Assembly: GCA_964598005.1 (NCBI GenBank)
Contig: CAZRAL010000010.1
Span: 1 to 64,000 of the forward strand
Origin: CAZRAL01 sp964598005
GTDB lineage: Bacteria; Pseudomonadota; Gammaproteobacteria; Burkholderiales; Usitatibacteraceae
DNA: 64,000 nt
Direction: 5' to 3'
Shown here piece after piece: positions 1 to 8,526 of the stretch. Made by a program: the position numbers and the translations under genes. The number at the start of each line of letters is the position of its first letter. The stretch's first letter is position 1. Below the pieces are notes generated by a model. It did not search any database. It was not told where the DNA came from and worked only from the letters and a program-made list of their open reading frames with translations.

Positions 1-1
1 A

Positions 2-820
2 TGTTTCGGTAAAAATACCAAATTCATGGTGTCCGTTTTAACGAGCCTCTTCCACATCTCATCAGGTGGCGCTAGCGGTATATTTGGAGAAGACGCTCAG
101 GTGCACGATAAATTTGTTGGTCGCGCTAGTGCTAATGTATACAAGAAACTTTGCGAAGAACATCCAAGATACAAGTTTAGATTTAGGAAAGAAATCAGCA
201 AGCAAGAAATAAATGACAAGCTGCAATCAATTGATGCGCGTTTGGGGGAAACTCTTTATGTGAAGGATTCAAAGATCAAACCCGATGGAGGAGTCATCGA
301 GGTGTAGGATAAGGATGAAAAATGGAGGATCGTTTTAGTTGGTGAGGCAAAGTTTCAGGGGAAAGACGTTGAAAACATTAAGTCTGGCGTCCTTGTTGGG
401 AAGAACAAAGATCAAGAGTTGATGGTGGCAGGAAATGCAATCGAGAGAGTTTATAAAAACATAAACGAAATAAGAAACTTCATGCTGGATGAGTACCATT
501 TTCCGTATGCGGTTTTTTTGCAAGGATCAAACTTTGCAACTGAAACCGTTCAGGTATTCAGGCCAGATGGATCTTTCGTAGAGATTAGGCACGATTCAGG
601 TGCAATGAACAGAGTCGACAGGGTAACGGCTGCAAATTATTGCATGAAGATTAACCAAAACTACTGTAAAAATATTTTTATAGGTCACAATAAATCATCC
701 ATCATGCTACAAGCAGCTTCCATATACGCGAGATGCGATCCTTGGAAGGAGGATGAAATGCAACAGATCATGATGGATATTGCCAATACGTCTTTAGGGA
801 TTTTAAATCAGTTGGGTTAG
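2..820 (+). pseudogene. EcoRI-family type II restriction endonuclease, interrupted by one in-frame TAG
   Basis: The frame is open from the window edge to TAG at 305-307, then continues in the same frame to TAG at 818-820. Both halves read colinearly as EcoRI (about 277 residues): GIFG...HD near the start, IKPDGG before the stop, then GEAKFQGKD, AGNAIERVYKNINE, RVTAANY and SIMLQAASIY. EcoRI's catalytic Asp (PDGG) and Glu/Lys (EAK) are all present but lie on opposite sides of the stop. EcoRI has Lys at the TAG position, so one AAG to TAG change explains the break. The extreme N-terminus does not match EcoRI in this frame and may be missing or frameshifted. The C-terminus is about ten residues short. 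An attC site follows directly, so this is an integron cassette gene. No cognate methyltransferase is visible. Amber readthrough or a sequencing error cannot be excluded. Confidence 0.85.
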
Positions 821-840
821 CGTGCAGAGTAGTGTTGATC

Positions 841-902
841 GCCCAACAAATCGTTCCAGCGGACCGCCAAAAAGCGGCGCGCCGCTGAACTCAACGTTAT
901 GC
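841..902 (+). other. integron attC recombination site
   Basis: The outer core sites are GCCCAAC (841-847, RYYYAAC) and GTTATGC (896-902, GTTRRRY with one mismatch). Between them lie an AAATCGTTCCAGC arm and a GCTGAACTCAACG arm that pair, with a GC-rich stem and an AAAAA loop. This is the organisation of classical attC sites such as that of aadA cassettes. It begins 20 nt after the stop of the EcoRI-like gene, as expected for a cassette, and its right end overlaps the start of the next cassette. Confidence 0.92.
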
Positions 903-919
903 GTAGTGAGGATGAAAGA

Positions 920-1276
920 ATGATTAGGTATATATCGTTAGTTCTAATATTCTTTACCACCCCCATTTTTGCTGGAGATGATTTAGGTAAAGTATGTTTC
1001 GGTAAAAATCTTGCAAAAATAGCTAGCGAACAAACAGATAGGCTCTACTTGAGAATCAATGATTCTGAAAAGCTATTCTTTAATCGAAAACATGAAGGCC
1101 CAGTGATAAATAATCTAAATTTAGAAAAAGACCACATCGTAAAAGTCTATTTTGATGATGTTATAGGGATGTCGTGGAAATTAAATTTTAAGAACCTAAA
1201 TACACAAAGCGTTATCATCTGGAGAGCAGCGGGTAGTTGGCGAATGGAGCAAACCGAGTCAGAAACATGCAAGTAA
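920..1276 (+). CDS. small secreted hypothetical protein, second integron cassette
   Basis: The ATG at 920 opens a 118-residue protein. An in-frame ATG at 899 overlaps the attC right end and is less likely. Residues 1-18 form a signal peptide (MIRYISLVLIFFTTPIFA, then GDD). The mature part is about 100 residues, Lys/Asn-rich and AT-rich relative to the core genes, with two cysteines (one in VCFGKN, one in the C-terminal ETCK). I recognise no family. Its position immediately after an attC marks it as a gene cassette. No attC is recognisable after its stop, so the array seems to end here. Sixteen bases inside this gene (994-1009) recur exactly at window positions 1-16. Confidence 0.7.
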   Translation: MIRYISLVLIFFTTPIFAGDDLGKVCFGKNLAKIASEQTDRLYLRINDSEKLFFNRKHEGPVINNLNLEKDHIVKVYFDDVIGMSWKLNFKNLNTQSVIIWRAAGSWRMEQTESETCK

Positions 1277-1278
1277 CG

Positions 1279-1675
1279 CATAATAAAAAAATGTTATTCC
1301 GGCCCGCGCGGTGTGCGGGCGGAATCTGCTTTGGCGTGCTGCGTTAAAACTGCCAAACAAACCGCAGATTCCCCCTCACTTGCGCTGCGAACATGCCAAG
1401 GCTAAGTATTAAGCAGCAGGCTTGTACACCACAGGCGGCGTGGTGCGCAGGCCCCAACCTTCCATAGTGCCACCGCCTGTTACTTGCAGCATGTCACTGG
1501 CCGCCAGTACCGTGAGCGTTGCAGCGCGCTCGCCTGCTGAAGCGGAAGTGGAAACAAAAGATAATGTATTGTGCATGGATTTCATGATTTCTCCTTTTGA
1601 GTTTAATGAGAGTGAATAAAACATTCAGGGTGCGCGAATGCGCAACCCGCGTTCATTCTGCAATAAAAGCGTGGT
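1279..1675. repeat. peptide-unit repeat, copy 1 (divergent)
   Basis: This stretch is homologous over its whole length to the two tandem units at 47992-48387 and 48445-48840. It holds the 3' flank (TTATTCCGG...GGAATCTGC), the GG-leader peptide gene, its ribosome-binding site and a conserved upstream block ending AAAAGCGTGG. Similarity stops at about 1675. It abuts the last integron cassette on the left. Confidence 0.8.
1409..1585 (-). CDS. GG-leader small peptide, paralogue 1
   Basis: A 58-residue peptide starting MKSMHNTLSF, behind a strong ribosome-binding site (AAAGGAGAAATC then ATG). A longer in-frame start at 1624 is less likely. Residues 27-38 (LAASDMLQVTGG) fit the double-glycine leader rule: Leu at -12, Asp at -8, hydrophobic at -7, Val at -4, Gly-Gly at -2/-1. 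The predicted core is about 20 residues with WGL, TTPPVV and a C-terminal KPAA. Two paralogues lie at 48.1-48.7 kb. GG leaders are known to be cut by C39-peptidase exporters; none is encoded in this window. I do not recognise the core, which lacks Cys but has Thr and Pro. A bacteriocin, a modified peptide or a signalling peptide are all possible. Confidence 0.75.
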   Translation of the reverse strand: MKSMHNTLSFVSTSASAGERAATLTVLAASDMLQVTGGGTMEGWGLRTTPPVVYKPAA

Positions 1676-1905
1676 GCAGGTTCCGTTGGCCAGTGCCGTG
1701 CACAACATTGTGTATGGCTTGCCGCCTGTATTGGCTGTAGTAGAGGCCAAAAACGGTGGAGAGGCGCGCTTTCCAGCTATAATCTCGGTCGCATTTCGCA
1801 GCATTGTTTCACCGCGCACCGTGTTGTAGGCATTGCCCAGTTTAATCGCTTGCAATGTCGTAACGGCTTGAATAGCAGCTTCTGATCGTGAGCGACAGGT
1901 TGATT
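1586..1905. other. intergenic stretch with possible gene remnant; synteny break before lapA
   Basis: The minus strand is open from about 1887 to 1625 without a convincing start (TTG at 1855). It ends in QNERGLRIRAP one base before the extended peptide frame. That 15-codon tail, but nothing upstream of it, is shared with the other two peptide units, so it may be the 3' end of a lost gene. On the plus strand, GTG at 1888 is an alternative lapA start. In many betaproteobacteria rpsA and ihfB precede lapA; neither is here. Confidence 0.4.
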
Positions 1906-2220
1906 ATGCGTATTCTGATTTGGATTGTCCGGATAGTTCTAGTGACCCTGCTGGTGTGGTTCGCCGCAAAAAATTCGGATCAGGTCACTCTGCATGGTTT
2001 CCCCGGCCAATCGCTTACCGCGCCCCTGGTGCTGATCGCGCTGGCCTTCTTTGGCGGTGGCTTGTTGCTGGGCCTGCTGGCCTCGGTGCTAACTATCGTT
2101 GGCCTGAAACGCGAGGTTCGCAAATTGAATCGTTCATTGCAGCAAAAATCGCGCGAGCCAACGATTGCCAACCCTGTTGCTTCCGCGGCTATTACGCTGC
2201 CCCCTGCCCATGACGTTTGA
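1906..2220 (+). CDS. lapA: LapA-family inner-membrane protein (DUF1049)
   Basis: A 104-residue protein with two membrane segments (about residues 2-21 and 36-63). The motif FAAKNSDQVTLHG between them is typical of LapA/YciS. The C-terminal tail is short and basic. The known partner is LapB, with which LapA helps tune LPS synthesis through LpxC turnover in enterics; here that role is inferred. ATG 1906 is preferred because the family normally begins directly with the first membrane helix; GTG 1888 would add six residues. The stop overlaps the lapB start, so the two genes are translationally coupled. Confidence 0.9.
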   Translation: MRILIWIVRIVLVTLLVWFAAKNSDQVTLHGFPGQSLTAPLVLIALAFFGGGLLLGLLASVLTIVGLKREVRKLNRSLQQKSREPTIANPVASAAITLPPAHDV

Positions 2221-3454
2221 GGGCTGGAACTGGCTGCCCTGGGCGTTGATTGCAGCATTGATTTTTTTTGGTCTGGGCTGGTTTGTGGCGCGGATTGATT
2301 TGCGCGAATTGCTTTCCGAGTCACGCGCGCTGCCGCAATCGTATTTCAAGGGGCTTAATTTCCTGCTCAATGAACAACAGGATAAGGCTATCGAAGCCTT
2401 TCTTGTCGTTACGCAGGCCAATACTGAAACAGTCGAATTGCAATTTGCATTGGGCAGCCTGTTTCGCCGTCGCGGCGAGATCGAGCGGGCGATTCGTTTG
2501 CATCAGAGCCTTTCCGAGCGGGGCGATTTGTCCGCCGACCAGCGTATACAAGCGCAACTTGGGCTGGCGCAGGATTACCAGAAGGCCGGCTTGCTGGATC
2601 GCGCCGAGCAGATTTTGGCGGATATCGCCCGCCTGGCAAAGGGAGGGGGGGTATCGCCCCCGGCGCATACTCAAGCCTTGCAGCTCTTGCTGGACGTCTA
2701 CATTCAAGAGCGTAATTGGCCCAAAGCCATAGCCGCCGCTACGCAGCTCGAAACGGTGGGCAAGCGTGCATACCGCAAGGAAATAGCGCATTTTTTCTGC
2801 GAACAGGCTATCGATGAATACGACCAAGGTCAGCAATCCGCTGCGCAAGCCTTGCTTGATCAGGCGCTGGCAACCAATCCCCACTGCGTGCGGGCCAATA
2901 TGATCCGCGGCGAATGGCTGGCGCTGGTGGGGGAGCATCGGCAGGCCATTGCTGCCTGGCGCGAGATAGAAACTCAAGACTCAGCCTATTTAGGATTAAG
3001 CGCCGATGCGATGCTTGCCAGTTACCAGGCCCTGGGCCAGGAAAGCGAGGGCTTGCAGGAATTGAGTGCATTGCAGCGGCAATACCCCACTCTGGATTTT
3101 TTGAACGCCATTTTTCAGACCACCCTGAAAAACGAGGGAGCGGATGCAGCTTACAACCTGGTGCGCGATGATCTGAAGCGTAATCCTACCCTGGTGGGTA
3201 TTGACCGTTTGCTGGACGCGCGAATTTCGGGGAGTACTGTAGATCGCATTGAAGATTTGCAACTGGTCAAATCGGTTGTGCATGCGCACGCCAGCCGGCT
3301 GGCGGTTTATTTATGCAGTCATTGCGGCTTCAAGGCCAGGCAATTTTATTGGCATTGCCCCGCCTGCGGCGGCTGGGAAACCTTTCCGCCGCGGCGCACA
3401 GCGGAATACGATACGGCAGATCGTCATTTAGCGAGGTTACATATTGAAGGCTGA
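2210..3454 (+). CDS. lapB: lipopolysaccharide assembly protein LapB (YciM), TPR and rubredoxin-like domain
   Basis: A 414-residue protein with an N-terminal membrane anchor (about residues 5-25), a long array of TPR helices, and a C-terminal rubredoxin-type metal site. The site shows two CxxC knuckles, CSHC and CPAC, separated by FKARQFYWH. Together these define LapB, an inner-membrane, cytoplasm-facing adaptor that links LPS synthesis to FtsH-mediated LpxC degradation. ATG 2210 gives the usual N-terminus and overlaps lapA by 11 nt. The protein is slightly longer than the enteric form. It heads a run of envelope-related genes through hldD. Confidence 0.95.
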   Translation: MTFEGWNWLPWALIAALIFFGLGWFVARIDLRELLSESRALPQSYFKGLNFLLNEQQDKAIEAFLVVTQANTETVELQFALGSLFRRRGEIERAIRLHQSLSERGDLSADQRIQAQLGLAQDYQKAGLLDRAEQILADIARLAKGGGVSPPAHTQALQLLLDVYIQERNWPKAIAAATQLETVGKRAYRKEIAHFFCEQAIDEYDQGQQSAAQALLDQALATNPHCVRANMIRGEWLALVGEHRQAIAAWREIETQDSAYLGLSADAMLASYQALGQESEGLQELSALQRQYPTLDFLNAIFQTTLKNEGADAAYNLVRDDLKRNPTLVGIDRLLDARISGSTVDRIEDLQLVKSVVHAHASRLAVYLCSHCGFKARQFYWHCPACGGWETFPPRRTAEYDTADRHLARLHIEG

Positions 3455-4169
3455 ATCTATTTCCAGGCGCGTGATTGTGGGGCTTGACTATCCTTCCGCA
3501 GAAGGGGCCCTGAAGTTAGTTGAAAGACTCGATCCATCACTATGCCGGCTTAAAATAGGCAAGGAACTGTTTACCGCAGCAGGTCCCATACTGGTGGAAA
3601 GTCTCGTCAAGCGCGGATTCGATGTATTTCTCGATCTCAAGTTTCACGATATTCCCAACACCGTGGCAGGGGCGTGCCGCGCCGCTGCCCGGCTGGGTGT
3701 ATGGATGGTGAATGTGCATGTCAGCGGCGGGCGCGTCATGCTGGCGGCTGCGCGAGAAGCGATTGATAGCGGTGGTGCACACAAACCGCTGCTGATCGGC
3801 GTCACCATATTGACAAGCCTGACTGATGACAGTATCCATGAAATCGGTTTTCACGGCAGTGTAGAGGAAAATGTGTCGCGCCTTGCTGCGCTGGCGCATG
3901 ATTGCGGGCTGGATGGCGTGGTATGTTCCGCGCAGGAAGCGGCACAGCTGAAAGCCGCGCGGGGCGCGGCGTTCCAGTTGGTGACGCCCGGCATTCGATT
4001 GGCGGGTGATCAGGCAGGCGATCAGGTGCGGGTGGTGACGCCACGCGATGCGGTGAAAATGGGTGCAGATTATCTGGTGATCGGTCGTTCGATTACCCAT
4101 GCGGCCGATCCCCTGGCCACCTTGCAGCGGATCAATAGTGAATTGCAACAAGCTGGAATATCGGCATGA
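3444..4169 (+). CDS. pyrF: orotidine 5'-phosphate decarboxylase
   Basis: A 241-residue TIM-barrel enzyme of the last step of UMP synthesis. The catalytic segment [10 protein letters not shown] is present, with D64, K66 and D69 forming the Asp-Lys-Asp charge network; VTPGIR and VIGRSIT form the phosphate-binding end. The start is TTG 3444 ([16 protein letters not shown]), overlapping the lapB stop by 11 nt. The gene ends with an ATGA overlap to ugd. The tight coupling suggests one transcript from lapA to hldD. Confidence 0.95.
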   Translation: MKAESISRRVIVGLDYPSAEGALKLVERLDPSLCRLKIGKELFTAAGPILVESLVKRGFDVFLDLKFHDIPNTVAGACRAAARLGVWMVNVHVSGGRVMLAAAREAIDSGGAHKPLLIGVTILTSLTDDSIHEIGFHGSVEENVSRLAALAHDCGLDGVVCSAQEAAQLKAARGAAFQLVTPGIRLAGDQAGDQVRVVTPRDAVKMGADYLVIGRSITHAADPLATLQRINSELQQAGISA

Positions 4170-5500
4170 AAATTACGGTAATAGGAACAGGATATGTCGG
4201 GCTGGTTAGCGGGGCCTGTCTGGCCGATGTGGGCAATCAGGTGTTATGTCTGGATGTGGATGCCGGCAAGATCGCGTTGCTTCAGCGTGGCGATATTCCG
4301 ATTTACGAGCCGGGGCTGAAAGAAGTCGTGGCGCAAAATGTGGCGGCAGGTCGGCTGAGTTTTACCACCGATATCGAAGCCAGTGTGGCCTACGGGGCCA
4401 TCCAGATCATTGCGGTAGGGACGCCGCCCAATGAAGATGGCTCGGCGGATTTGCAATATATGGTTGCTGCAGCGCGCAGTATTGGCAAATTCATGTCCAC
4501 CTCGAAGATCGTGATCGATAAGTCAACCGTGCCCGTCGGTACGGCCGATAAGGTTAAAGCCGCGATTGCAGATGAATTGCAAAAACGGGGCGTAAGTCAT
4601 ACATATTCAGTGGTTTCGAACCCGGAGTTTTTGAAAGAAGGGGCCGCGATTGAGGATTTCATGCGGCCCGACCGTATCGTCATCGGCGCAGAGGATGAGG
4701 ATGCCATTGAAACCATGCGCAAACTGTATGCGCCATTCCAGCGCAATCATGATCGCCTGATGGTCATGGATATTCGCAGCGCAGAATTAACCAAATACGC
4801 AGCTAATGCCATGCTGGCCACCCGTATTTCATTTATGAATGAGCTGGCTTTGTTAGCGGAAAAACTGGGTGCGGACATCGAACAGGTGCGCCGCGGGATA
4901 GGCTCCGACCCGCGTATTGGCTACCATTTTTTGTATCCGGGCATTGGCTACGGTGGATCGTGCTTTCCCAAGGACGTGCAGGCCTTGCAGCGCACGTCGC
5001 GCGATGCCGGGATGCAACTCAAGCTGCTGGCTGCGGTAGAAGCTGTCAATGAAGCGCAAAAGCACGTGCTTACGCAAAAAATTGTGAGCCGTTTTGGCGA
5101 GAATTTATCTGGGCGCACCTTTGCATTATGGGGGCTGGCTTTTAAACCCAATACCGACGATATGCGCGAAGCACCGAGTCTGGTGCTGATCGATGGCCTG
5201 CTGAAACATGGTGCGAAGATCGTGGCTTTTGACCCGGTCGCAATGCCGGAAGCGCGCAAATTGTTAGGTAAAAATTCTGCCGTGCAGTTTGCCGATACTC
5301 CCCACGCCGCGCTGAATCAAGCTGATGCACTGGTCATTGTGACCGAATGGAAAACCTTTCGCAGCCCAGACTTCGCGGCGATGAAACAATCGCTCAAAGC
5401 TCCCGTGGTCTTCGATGGGCGCAATTTGTACGAACCAGAGACGATGCACAAACTGGGCTTCGAGTATTATCCGATCGGCCGTCCACAAATCCGTTTATGA
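4166..5500 (+). CDS. ugd: UDP-glucose 6-dehydrogenase
   Basis: A 444-residue enzyme oxidising UDP-glucose to UDP-glucuronate with NAD+. Visible are the N-terminal Rossmann motif GTGYVG (residues 7-12), the substrate-domain motif NPEFLKEG and the catalytic cysteine C266 in [10 protein letters not shown]. The C-terminal nucleotide-sugar domain ([13 protein letters not shown]) follows. It overlaps pyrF by ATGA and hldA by ATGA. With the heptose genes downstream, it probably feeds LPS or exopolysaccharide synthesis; the actual glycan is not determinable here. Confidence 0.96.
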   Translation: MKITVIGTGYVGLVSGACLADVGNQVLCLDVDAGKIALLQRGDIPIYEPGLKEVVAQNVAAGRLSFTTDIEASVAYGAIQIIAVGTPPNEDGSADLQYMVAAARSIGKFMSTSKIVIDKSTVPVGTADKVKAAIADELQKRGVSHTYSVVSNPEFLKEGAAIEDFMRPDRIVIGAEDEDAIETMRKLYAPFQRNHDRLMVMDIRSAELTKYAANAMLATRISFMNELALLAEKLGADIEQVRRGIGSDPRIGYHFLYPGIGYGGSCFPKDVQALQRTSRDAGMQLKLLAAVEAVNEAQKHVLTQKIVSRFGENLSGRTFALWGLAFKPNTDDMREAPSLVLIDGLLKHGAKIVAFDPVAMPEARKLLGKNSAVQFADTPHAALNQADALVIVTEWKTFRSPDFAAMKQSLKAPVVFDGRNLYEPETMHKLGFEYYPIGRPQIRL

Positions 5501-6450
5501 ATACACTGAAAAAACTTCCCGACTGTAGTCATGCTCGCGTCCTTGTGGCGGGTGATGTCATGCTGGATCGATACTGGTTTGGTGATGTGTCGCGAATTTC
5601 GCCGGAAGCACCGGTGCCGGTTGTCCATGTACAGCGTAGCGAGGAACGCCCAGGCGGTGCGGCCAACGTGGCGCGCAACATCGCTTCCCTTGGTGGGGGG
5701 GCCACGTTGTTATCAGTCGTGGGGGATGACGACGCAGGACGTTTATTGACCGAACTGCTGGCTCAGGAACGTGTTACCACGTTATTTCACAAGGACACGA
5801 CACTGCCGACCACCGTAAAATTGCGCGTCATTGGCCGGCAACAGCAACTGCTGCGTATCGACTTTGAAACCTTGCCTTCGCACGAAGTGCTGCAGGACAA
5901 GCTGAGTGATTTCGAAGCGCTGGTGGATTCGGCCGATGCTGTCATTCTTTCCGACTACGGCAAGGGCGGGTTGATGCATGTCGAAAGAATGATCGCACTG
6001 GGTCGCCAGCATGGCAAACCAGTACTGGTCGACCCCAAGGGCGACGATTACTCCAAATATCGCGGGGCCACCTTGCTGACTCCCAATCGCGGTGAGTTTC
6101 GCCAGGTGGTCGGCAGCTGGAAAAACGAGGCCGAGATGGCCGCGAAGGCGGAAGCACTCCGGCGTGAACTGGCGCTGGAGGCATTGCTGGTAACGCGCTC
6201 GGAAGAAGGCATGTCGCTATTCACCGCAACGGATAGCGTTCACGAACCGACGCAGGCGCGCGAGGTATACGACGTTTCCGGGGCAGGCGATACTGTTATT
6301 GCGACGTTGGGATTGATGCTGGCCGCAGGGCTATCGATGGTGGAGGCCATGCATATGGCCAACCGTGCAGCGGGAGTTGTCGTCGGCAAACTGGGTACCG
6401 CCACAGTGACTCGCGCTGAATTGAGCACGGCGCTGGAACACTCTTCTTAA
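5497..6450 (+). CDS. hldA: D-glycero-beta-D-manno-heptose-7-phosphate kinase
   Basis: A 317-residue PfkB/ribokinase-family kinase (also called rfaE1). The ribokinase signatures are [11 protein letters not shown] near residue 50 and the anion-hole/catalytic VSGAGDT with D265. It phosphorylates heptose 7-phosphate at C1 in ADP-heptose synthesis for LPS inner core. The C-terminal nucleotidyltransferase domain found in fused HldE is absent, so the adenylyltransferase (HldC type) must be encoded elsewhere. ATG 5497 overlaps the ugd stop. hldD follows after a short gap. Confidence 0.94.
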   Translation: MNTLKKLPDCSHARVLVAGDVMLDRYWFGDVSRISPEAPVPVVHVQRSEERPGGAANVARNIASLGGGATLLSVVGDDDAGRLLTELLAQERVTTLFHKDTTLPTTVKLRVIGRQQQLLRIDFETLPSHEVLQDKLSDFEALVDSADAVILSDYGKGGLMHVERMIALGRQHGKPVLVDPKGDDYSKYRGATLLTPNRGEFRQVVGSWKNEAEMAAKAEALRRELALEALLVTRSEEGMSLFTATDSVHEPTQAREVYDVSGAGDTVIATLGLMLAAGLSMVEAMHMANRAAGVVVGKLGTATVTRAELSTALEHSS

Positions 6451-6464
6451 ACGCGGAAAAAAAC

Positions 6465-7460
6465 ATGACTTATATCGTGACCGGCGCAGCCGGATTTATC
6501 GGCAGTAATATCGTCAAAGCCTTGAATGATCGCGGGATTACCGACATCGTTGCGGTCGATAACCTGACTCAGGCCGATAAATTCCGTAATCTGGTCGATT
6601 GCAAAATCGCCGAATATATCGACAAGGATGATTTTCTTCAGGTGGTCGAAAGCGGTGAATTAGGCGGCAGCATCGATGCCGTGCTGCATCAAGGCGCGTG
6701 TTCGGACACCATGGAAACCGATGGCCGCTACATGATGAACAACAACTACCGCTATTCGCTTTCTTTGCTCGAATGGTGCTTGGAAGAAGGTGTGCCGTTT
6801 TTCTATGCCTCGTCGGCTTCGGTTTACGGCAGCGGTACGACATTCAAGGAAGCGCGCGAATTCGACGCCCCCCTTAATGTCTACGGTTACTCCAAATCTC
6901 TCTTTGATCAGGCGGTGCGTGCGCGTTTTATTGATGCCAATTCGCAAATTGTCGGCTTTCGTTACTTCAACGTTTATGGTCCGCGTGAAAGCCACAAGGG
7001 GCACATGGCTTCGGTTGCCTATCATTTTTTTAATCAGTATCGCCAGAGCGGCAAGGTCAAACTGTTTGAAGGGCAGGGCGGTTACGCTCATGGTGAGCAG
7101 CGCCGCGATTTTGTTTTCATAGAAGATGTGGTCAAGATCAATCTGTTTTTCCTTGACCATCCGGCCTTGTCGGGCATTTACAATCTGGGTACCGGGCACA
7201 GCCAGACCTTCAACGAAATGGCCGTTGCCAGCCTCAATGCCTGCCGCATGCTGGACAGCAAGCCTGCATTGAAACTGGATCTGCTGAAAGCAGAAGGGCT
7301 GATCGAATACATTCCATTCCCTGAAGCGCTCAAAGGCAAGTACCAGAGCTTTACCCAAGCCGATATATCGAGGTTACGCAACGCCGGGTATCACGACGCA
7401 TTGCTGACGGTGGAAGAAGGGGTGGGGCGCTATATGCCCTGGCTCTCCAGTGAAATGTAA
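6465..7460 (+). CDS. hldD: ADP-L-glycero-D-manno-heptose 6-epimerase
   Basis: A 331-residue extended short-chain dehydrogenase/epimerase that converts ADP-D,D-heptose to the L,D form for LPS inner core. Visible are the NADP-binding TGAAGFIGS (residues 6-14), the YASSASVYG segment and the catalytic Y140-x3-K144 (YGYSK). The family-typical [11 protein letters not shown] and [12 protein letters not shown] stretches also occur. It is the last gene of the lapA-hldD run; the next gene is AT-rich and unrelated. Confidence 0.96.
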   Translation: MTYIVTGAAGFIGSNIVKALNDRGITDIVAVDNLTQADKFRNLVDCKIAEYIDKDDFLQVVESGELGGSIDAVLHQGACSDTMETDGRYMMNNNYRYSLSLLEWCLEEGVPFFYASSASVYGSGTTFKEAREFDAPLNVYGYSKSLFDQAVRARFIDANSQIVGFRYFNVYGPRESHKGHMASVAYHFFNQYRQSGKVKLFEGQGGYAHGEQRRDFVFIEDVVKINLFFLDHPALSGIYNLGTGHSQTFNEMAVASLNACRMLDSKPALKLDLLKAEGLIEYIPFPEALKGKYQSFTQADISRLRNAGYHDALLTVEEGVGRYMPWLSSEM

Positions 7461-7478
7461 ATCAAAGAAGATCCATGA

Positions 7479-7865
7479 ATGATCGATCCTTTGTTCATTG
7501 ATGAAATATCGTCGGACTACTGGTACGATGAAGGGCTCGATTACTCACGTGCTGTGCTGACAGCATTTACTGATTATGAATGGGCTGAGTTATCAGTCTT
7601 GTGGCCAACCCAGAGCCTGGAGTGGCAAGATCGTCTAGCTTATATTCTCGGCTTCAATCCACTTACGCGTGAAGCGGAATTATTAATAAAAATGTACAGG
7701 ACTGCTGCCCGTACTGTAGCGCTGACAGCACTTGAGAATCTACGTTATATGGATTTTTTTATTGTGAAACAAGCCTGTATTTCTCTTGCACAGGAAATTT
7801 CAATATCTTCTCTTCTGATTGAAAAATGTAATTCAACCAATGAAATTATTGAGCTCTTATCATGA
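7479..7865 (+). CDS. hypothetical protein, AT-rich orphan
   Basis: A 128-residue acidic, helical-looking protein rich in aromatic residues (DYWYDEGLDYSRA, DYEWAELSVLWP). It has no signal peptide or membrane segment. Codon use is clearly more AT-rich than in hldD, which suggests acquisition. I recognise no family. The size, acidity and lone position loosely resemble immunity proteins of polymorphic toxin systems, but no toxin is nearby, so this is speculation. An ATG at 7474 is in another frame and closes quickly. Confidence 0.6.
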   Translation: MIDPLFIDEISSDYWYDEGLDYSRAVLTAFTDYEWAELSVLWPTQSLEWQDRLAYILGFNPLTREAELLIKMYRTAARTVALTALENLRYMDFFIVKQACISLAQEISISSLLIEKCNSTNEIIELLS

Positions 7866-8526
7866 CAATTATAAGGAAGGGAATAAATCCTGTTTTGCAT
7901 GTAAGGATACCGATATTTTCTTGTGTTGCTTTAAATTTGCTGAGGCTATGATTTACGTTCCCTCCATTTTGGCAACAATTATGCTGCTGCCTCAGTCTCA
8001 CCGCCCTTACTACAAATATCGAGTCCGAATGGGCGGTTTTGCATCCAATTTTCCGAACCCCGCTCAAAGGAAGCAGGCCTGTGCCATGGATTATGGGCCA
8101 CCACTATCATTCCCGTTACCTGGCCTTCTGGAAAATTGCTTGTATAGACGAGAGCGCTGTTCCCAGCGGAGCGATATGTCATCTTCACGAAATCGTTTTC
8201 CTGCCCATGTTTGCTGATCGTAAAAACAGCAGTGAATTGGTGCTGGGGCGTTATGAATTTCTGGGTTGGGCACTAGGCCATTCGCATACCGTTTTGGTTG
8301 TGGATACAGGGACATGAAAAAAGTCCAGAAGGTTTCCCTATATCAGGAAGCATCACACGGGAACTAAGTAGCTGATGTAATCATGGTCGATTGAAAAAGA
8401 AGCAGCCAACTTTGGAAACGAACTTGGATTTTTACCGGAAAACTCCGTACAATCGGCAGCCGGTGCGAAGTTAAAAATCCATCTGTAAACAGAAGTATTT
8501 TTTTAACGCAATGACAAGGGGGAAAT
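7866..8526. other. intergenic stretch, degenerate coding remnants only
   Basis: No convincing gene. A plus-strand frame at 8039-8317 (92 codons, containing HYHSRYLAFWKIACIDES and LGRYEFLGWALGHSHT) looks protein-like but lacks a ribosome-binding site and matches nothing I know. A 7819-8217 frame overlaps it and looks random. The stretch may be a decayed acquired gene next to the orphan at 7479. AT-rich sequence before 8527 probably carries the promoter of the ComEA-like gene, which has a GGGGGAAAT ribosome-binding region. Confidence 0.45.

Noticed and set aside
1277..1310. Possible second, degenerate attC after the last cassette (GCATAAT ... GTTATTC).
   Set aside because: The same CATAA-A-run-TTCCG sequence occurs at the edge of peptide copy 3, so it belongs to the peptide unit and there is no stem between the supposed core sites.
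1625..1855. 76-residue minus-strand reading frame upstream of peptide copy 1.
   Set aside because: It starts at TTG without a ribosome-binding site, matches nothing known, and only its last 15 codons are shared with the other copies. Kept as a possible remnant, not a gene.
7819..8217. 132-codon plus-strand frame after the orphan gene.
   Set aside because: It overlaps the orphan's 3' end, has unlikely composition (Cys-rich, low complexity) and no ribosome-binding site.
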